A program made the translations under genes and the position numbers. Source: Nonlabens sp. MB-3u-79 (lineage in GTDB: Bacteria > Bacteroidota > Bacteroidia > Flavobacteriales > Flavobacteriaceae). Taken from it: 64,000 nt of DNA. Positions 59,573-64,000 of this stretch are shown in pieces (the stretch's first letter is position 1; the number at the start of each line of letters is the position of its first letter). Below the pieces are notes generated by a model. The model did not search any database, was not told the origin of the DNA, and saw only the letters and a program-made list of their open reading frames with translations. The stretch spans positions 558,001 to 622,000 of the forward strand of contig NZ_CP025116.1 of NCBI RefSeq assembly GCF_002831625.1, given 5' to 3'.

Positions 59573-62500
59573 ATGAACAGAACATTACACACTTTATTTG
59601 CAATTGGGCTTTTCTTAAGCTGCATCGCAGTTAGTGCGCAGGTTACTACCTCAAGCATTAACGGTCGTATTATGGAAACCATAGATACAGCCCAAGAACC
59701 TCTTCTAGGAGCAACCATTGTCGCATTACATGGCCCTACAGGAACTAATTACGGAACTTCTACTGACATAGAAGGTTATTACCGTATTTCAAACATGCGT
59801 GTAGGTGGACCTTACACGATTACCATTTCTTACATAGGTAAGAGAGAAGAAAAGTTTGAAAACATCTTTCTTCAATTAGGAGAATCTGAAAGAATCAGTT
59901 TGACGCTGACAGATGAATCTAATGCTCTTGACGCTGTAGTAATTAATGCAGTAAGAGATGGAATATTTGATTCTGGTAAAACAGGAACAGAAACTAACAT
60001 CTCTCAACGTGAAATCAATACCATGCCTTCTGTAACTAGAGGAATAGGTGATTTCTTAAGAAAAACTCCTCAAGCTCAGGTTTCTGAGGGTGGAGCGATT
60101 TCCATTGCTGGTCAAAACAACCGTTACAACTCTATCTTTATTGATGGTGCGGTAAACAATGATGTTTTTGGTCTTGCTGGCTCTGGTACTAATGGTGGTC
60201 AAATAGGTGTGAATCCTATCTCCATCGATGCCATCGAATCTTTTCAAGTAAACGTTGCTCCTTTTGACGTAAGACAATCTGGTTTTACAGGTGGTGCTAT
60301 CAACGCGATTACTCGTTCTGGTACTAATGAAGTAAAAGGAAGTGCTTATTTCTACACACGTAATCAAGATCTTGCTGGAAAGACTCCAGTAGGAATCAGT
60401 GAAGACAACCGTGAGAAATTAGATGACTTTACTGCAAACCTTTATGGTGTACGCGTAGGAGGACCTATCATCAAAGATAAATTGTTCTTCTTCGTAAATG
60501 CAGAGGTTCAAAGAGAACAAGAGCCTAGACCATTTGACTCTGATCTTTATAATGGAGATAGCAGTATAGCTGATATCAACACATTAAGGGACAACATCAT
60601 CAACACATTTGGTTACAATCCTGGTGGGTATGAAAACACTATTACAGAGTTAAATAGTGAAAAGTTCACTGTCAAGTTAGACTATAACATTGATGATAAG
60701 AACAGTATTACTGCAAAGCACAATTATGTAAAGGGTGAATCTATTTCTCCTAGCCAAAGTAATAACAGAAACATCAACTTTGCTAACGCTGGTATCTTTT
60801 TCCCATCTGAGACAAACTTCTCTACTCTAGAATGGAACACTACTAATGGTAGAAACTTATCTAACAATTTAATTATTAGTTATACTTCTGTAAATGACAA
60901 CCGTGATCCTCTAGGAAATCCTTTCCCAAGAGTACAAATCAATGATGGTGATGGTCGTATTACTTTTGGTTCAGAAGCCTTCTCAACAGCTAACATTCTT
61001 GAGCAAAACATCTTTACTGTTACCAACAATTTTGAAGTTTCTAAAGGAGCTCACAATATGACTTTCGGAGGTAACTTTGAAAACTATGACATCAGAAACG
61101 TATTTGTAAGACAAAATTTTGGTCAATATACTTTTAACTCTCTTGCAGACTTCAATACGTACTTTGACAATGACGCTTCAAATGACGCTCTTGCAGATTC
61201 TTATTTTCATTCTTACTCTTTAGTTGATCCAGCAGGAACTTCTGGAGATGATATTCAAAATGCAGCAGCTTCTTTTCAATATTCTCAATTAGGTCTTTAC
61301 GCTCAAGATCAATGGAGTATCGCTGATAATTTTAAATTAACTTATGGTGTTCGTTTTGATGTTCCTTTCTTTGAAAATGGAGCAGTAAATGACGACTTCA
61401 ATAACAGAACCGTTGGGCTACTTGAAGCACAAGGTTACGATTTAGAAGGTGCAAGAGTTGGTAAGAAAATTAAGAGTCAGGTACATGTTTCTCCACGTGC
61501 TGGTTTTAACTGGGACGTAACTGGTGACAGAACTACTCAAATACGTGGTGGTTTAGGAATCTTTACTTCAAGAATTCCTTTAGTATGGCCAGGTGGAGCT
61601 TACAACAACAATGGACTAAGCATAGGTGAAGCTAATGCATTTGATAGTCAGACTTTTGTTGCTGACCCTAACAACCAGCCATTAAACGGTGCTCCTGCTC
61701 CAGGTAGTGGTGCAGTTGGTGGACAAATTGACATATTTGCTCCAGACTTCAAGTTACCACAAGTAATGAAGTACAACATCGGTGTTGATCAAAAGACTGA
61801 TATTTGGGGATTGATTGTAAGTGCAGACTTCTTGTACAACGAGACCATCAACAACGTTTTTTATCAAAACTTAAATCTTACTCCATCAACAGAATCATTG
61901 AACAATGCTGATGGGCGTCCATTCTACGATCGTGGTGATGAAATAGATGATACTTACTCTAGAATTATACTAGCTACTAACACTAGCGAAGGATGGTCTT
62001 ACAATGGTACTTTTAGTATCAGTAAACCTTTTGAAAATGGTTTTGGAGGTCAGGTTTCTTACTCTTATGGGCAAGGAAAATCTGTCTTTGAAGGTACTTC
62101 TTCACAAAACAGTTCTCAATGGAGAGGTGTAGCAACTGTTAATGGTAAAAATACTGCTGGTGTAGGTAATTCAGAATTTGCATTTGGACATAGAGTTTCT
62201 GCTAACGCATCTTATGAAATAAAGTGGAATGAGAACCTTAAAACTACATTTGGTATGTTCTACAATGGACAACAAGGTGGTACGATCAACTATATTTATC
62301 AAGGAAGAGACCTCTTAAATGATGACTCTAATGATAATGCATTGTTCTATATCCCAAGAGATCAAAGTGAAATCAACTTGGTAGACAATAACGGTGTATC
62401 TGCTGCAGACCAGTGGGCAGCTCTTGATGCTTACATAGACAGCAACGATTATTTAAGTGAGCGTCGTGGTGATTATGCAGAACGTAACGGAGATCGCGGA

Positions 62501-62803
62501 CCATGGAATCACATCGTTGATTTAAAAGTTCTTCAAGATTTCAGTTTGAACTTTAATGATAAGGAACACACCTTCCAACTTTCTCTAGACATCTTTAACT
62601 TCTTCAACTTCTTAAACAAAGATTGGGGAGAGCAAAGATTTATTAGTTCTAACGTAGGTATTGTAGAGGTAGAAAGAAATGGAGTTGATCCAGAATTCTC
62701 TTTCAACCCTAACTTTGCTGAAGGACTAGAGATTATTGATGACGCAGGTACTCGTTCTTCAAGATGGCAAATGCAAGTAGGTCTTAGATATATCTTTAAC
62801 TAG
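59573..62803 (+). CDS. TonB-dependent receptor, Oar-like
   Basis: 1076 residues. Signal peptide (SCIAVSAQ), carboxypeptidase-regulatory-like domain (~25-115: GATIVALHGPTGTNYGTSTD then GYYRISNM), plug domain (~130-250: PSVTRGIGDFLRKTPQA, FIDGAVNNDVFG, ESFQVNVAPFDV), and a long beta-barrel ending in an aromatic residue (LRYIFN). The Oar-type motif SGFTGGAINAITRSGTNE is present. Outer-membrane uptake or secretion-related receptor; ligand unknown. No SusD partner follows. Confidence 0.92.
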   Translation: MNRTLHTLFAIGLFLSCIAVSAQVTTSSINGRIMETIDTAQEPLLGATIVALHGPTGTNYGTSTDIEGYYRISNMRVGGPYTITISYIGKREEKFENIFLQLGESERISLTLTDESNALDAVVINAVRDGIFDSGKTGTETNISQREINTMPSVTRGIGDFLRKTPQAQVSEGGAISIAGQNNRYNSIFIDGAVNNDVFGLAGSGTNGGQIGVNPISIDAIESFQVNVAPFDVRQSGFTGGAINAITRSGTNEVKGSAYFYTRNQDLAGKTPVGISEDNREKLDDFTANLYGVRVGGPIIKDKLFFFVNAEVQREQEPRPFDSDLYNGDSSIADINTLRDNIINTFGYNPGGYENTITELNSEKFTVKLDYNIDDKNSITAKHNYVKGESISPSQSNNRNINFANAGIFFPSETNFSTLEWNTTNGRNLSNNLIISYTSVNDNRDPLGNPFPRVQINDGDGRITFGSEAFSTANILEQNIFTVTNNFEVSKGAHNMTFGGNFENYDIRNVFVRQNFGQYTFNSLADFNTYFDNDASNDALADSYFHSYSLVDPAGTSGDDIQNAAASFQYSQLGLYAQDQWSIADNFKLTYGVRFDVPFFENGAVNDDFNNRTVGLLEAQGYDLEGARVGKKIKSQVHVSPRAGFNWDVTGDRTTQIRGGLGIFTSRIPLVWPGGAYNNNGLSIGEANAFDSQTFVADPNNQPLNGAPAPGSGAVGGQIDIFAPDFKLPQVMKYNIGVDQKTDIWGLIVSADFLYNETINNVFYQNLNLTPSTESLNNADGRPFYDRGDEIDDTYSRIILATNTSEGWSYNGTFSISKPFENGFGGQVSYSYGQGKSVFEGTSSQNSSQWRGVATVNGKNTAGVGNSEFAFGHRVSANASYEIKWNENLKTTFGMFYNGQQGGTINYIYQGRDLLNDDSNDNALFYIPRDQSEINLVDNNGVSAADQWAALDAYIDSNDYLSERRGDYAERNGDRGPWNHIVDLKVLQDFSLNFNDKEHTFQLSLDIFNFFNFLNKDWGEQRFISSNVGIVEVERNGVDPEFSFNPNFAEGLEIIDDAGTRSSRWQMQVGLRYIFN

Positions 62804-62825
62804 GAGTTACTTTCAACATAATTTC

Positions 62826-62860
62826 AAGAACCCTACTCAAAACGAGTAGGGTTCTTTGTT
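62826..62860 (+). terminator. TonB receptor terminator
   Basis: AAGAACCCTACTC and GAGTAGGGTTCTT arms, loop AAAAC, T-rich tail. Confidence 0.88.
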
Positions 62861-62893
62861 TTTAAAGTACTTTTGAATCAAATATTTTTCATT

Positions 62894-63319
62894 ATGTACA
62901 GCATTTTAAAATCCGCTCACTCTGGATGGGCTTACCTTCTTTTACTGATTCTAGCCATAGCTACTATCAACGCTATAATAGGTTATTTTGGCAAGAAAGA
63001 ATTTGGGAACAAAGATTTCAGTCTCGCACTGGTTGGACTCATCGTGACACATATTCAATTGTTAATAGGACTCGCTTTATACTTTACACCAGAAAATCTA
63101 GGCCGTTGGGAAGGCTTTGAAATGAGCAACTCCCCTATAAGACTTCTGTTAATAGAACACCCATTAATGATGATCATAGCAGTCGCATTACTGACCATAG
63201 GTTATTCCAAACACAAGAAGAAAATCGTTAGTAATGGCAAATTCAAAATGCTCGCTATTTTCTATACCCTAGCATTTCTAGTAGTACTTTCTAGATTGCC
63301 TTGGAGTCAGTGGTTGTAG
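62894..63319 (+). CDS. Four-helix membrane protein, cytochrome b-like
   Basis: 141 residues from the ATG at 62894; a TTG seven codons earlier is less likely. Four transmembrane helices. Histidines at helix ends (LKSAHSGWAY, VTHIQLLIG, LIEHPLMMI) suggest haem or quinone contact, which is why homologues are labelled cytochrome b-like. Function not established. Confidence 0.7.
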   Translation: MYSILKSAHSGWAYLLLLILAIATINAIIGYFGKKEFGNKDFSLALVGLIVTHIQLLIGLALYFTPENLGRWEGFEMSNSPIRLLLIEHPLMMIIAVALLTIGYSKHKKKIVSNGKFKMLAIFYTLAFLVVLSRLPWSQWL

Positions 63320-63394
63320 TCATCAAATAAATCACTTTTTTACTTCTGCTTTCCCAACATGTCTGACAGATATCAAGAAAGTGGAATTCACACA

Positions 63395-63431
63395 AACGCC
63401 TGGATCATTAATTTGATCCAGGCGTTTTTAT
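63395..63431. terminator. Terminator after the four-helix protein
   Basis: AAACGCCTGGATCA and TGATCCAGGCGTTT arms with a T-run. Confidence 0.9.
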
Positions 63432-63522
63432 GATGAGTAATTACACAATGATTTTAATACCCTTCAAAATTTATCTAGAATCAGCTGAAGGTTTTCTAAT
63501 TGCAGGTTTTACAAATTTACTC

Positions 63523-64000
63523 TTACTTACTTCTTACCGAAAATTGATTGGTAATTTCATACAAGGATATAGCCAAACTATGAATCACGTTCATACTAGA
63601 GTTGATGCCAAACATTGGTATAGAAACAGTATAATCTACTAGGTCTATATGTTCAATTCCGTTTCTTTCGCTACCCAAAAGCAATGCGATTTTCTCATGC
63701 TTTTTGAATTCAAAATCTTGAACATTGATGCTTTTATCAGTAATTTCCAGTCCTATAATCGTATGACCTTCTTGTTTTAATTTAGTGATGATTTCTGTAA
63801 AATCAACATAGGTATCATATGCAGTTTGATGCATCGTATTTCTCGCTGTTTTCTTGACAATTCTATTAGCTACAGTTGGCGATTTTTCATGAAAAAATAT
63901 CTTTTCAACTCCAAAACTTTCAGAAACACGAAAACACATACCTATATTTTCAGGAGTTCTTATAGCATCACAAACAATTGTAATTGGAAATTGCTTTTGA
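63523..64000 (-). CDS. SpoU/TrmH family RNA 2'-O-methyltransferase (5' end outside window)
   Basis: About 158 C-terminal residues are visible; the frame is open through the right edge, so the start lies outside. SpoU motif 1 region: ITIVCDAIRTPENIGMCFR; motif 2: ALLLGSERNGI with the Glu; motif 3: IPMFGINSSMNVIHSLAISLYE (in parts). A knotted methyltransferase acting on tRNA or rRNA; the target is not clear from this part. Confidence 0.9.
   Translation of the reverse strand, partial: QKQFPITIVCDAIRTPENIGMCFRVSESFGVEKIFFHEKSPTVANRIVKKTARNTMHQTAYDTYVDFTEIITKLKQEGHTIIGLEITDKSINVQDFEFKKHEKIALLLGSERNGIEHIDLVDYTVSIPMFGINSSMNVIHSLAISLYEITNQFSVRSK

Noticed and set aside
63430..63642. 70-codon plus-strand ORF after the four-helix protein
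   Set aside because: It begins inside a terminator tail and runs antisense into the SpoU methyltransferase gene.
1..64000. CRISPR arrays, insertion sequences, prophage, rRNA operons
   Set aside because: No regularly spaced direct repeats, no transposase or integrase frame, no phage genes and no rRNA sequence were seen.

Overview
The window looks like a chromosomal segment of a marine-type member of the Flavobacteriaceae (Bacteroidota). The evidence is a GldA gliding-motility ATPase, DUF3857/transglutaminase-like secreted proteins, an Oar-like TonB-dependent receptor, a DUF6252-type lipoprotein, almost no Shine-Dalgarno sequences, and repeated Bacteroidota -7 boxes (TAnnTTTG) a short way upstream of genes. 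The genus is not determined; a Nonlabens/Dokdonia-like organism is my guess from general style.

Layout. 1-5650: three tandem DUF3857 proteins, the first cut by the window edge. 5721-7174: dtd-rsgA. 7287-11320: a translationally coupled aromatic amino acid operon (pheA, aminotransferase, tyrA, DAHP synthase-chorismate mutase), preceded by a leader peptide ORF with 9 aromatic residues in a run of 10 and a terminator/antiterminator pair, i.e. a complete attenuator. 11568-12479: gldA. 12501-15985: a PIN-toxin remnant and four genes of arsenosugar-cluster type (TIGR04283, DUF547, purine nucleoside phosphorylase, TIGR04282) without the radical SAM and methyltransferase genes. 16214-19012: rpsO and pnp. 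19213-24483: rpe, marC, small membrane proteins, a C-terminal processing protease, a dCMP deaminase-like protein and a HupE/UreJ protein. 24690-29407: hybrid histidine kinase, CBS protein, BLUF photoreceptor, FAD oxidoreductase. 29855-31981: an accessory island of two cassettes, each bounded by inverted repeats. 31982-32956: gene-poor DNA, a 99-bp tandem repeat carrying the 3' end of the neighbouring tRNA-Ser, and tRNA-Ser(GGA). 33027-46129: housekeeping genes (ansA, acyltransferase, tatD, rpsP-rimM-trmN6, acyl-CoA dehydrogenase, DUF3050, mrp/NifU, Gre factor, DUF2237, a hydrolase). 46222-51751: thioredoxin, mannose-6-phosphate isomerase, uvrC, patatin-Omp85. 51933-57767: aromatic catabolism (hmgA, hppD, kynA) with DUF3108 and M23 proteins. 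57825-64000: pgi, TonB receptor, a four-helix membrane protein and a partial SpoU methyltransferase.

The most unusual sequence-level signal is a dispersed 16-bp palindrome, CGCTTTCGCGAAAGCG. Eight copies are perfect and three near-perfect, about one per 6 kb. It lies inside genes in all three reading frames as well as between genes, so the DNA rather than the peptide seems to be what is kept. The second strong signal is the aromatic attenuator upstream of pheA. The third is the cassette-like island, in which the outer repeat ends are conserved while the inner arms are specific to each cassette.

Together the genes link aromatic amino acid synthesis (attenuated operon at 7-11 kb) and breakdown (tyrosine and tryptophan dioxygenases at 52-56 kb) with envelope biogenesis, translation and RNA turnover. 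Many apparent TTG starts are really promoter -7 boxes, so several starts are placed at the next downstream ATG.
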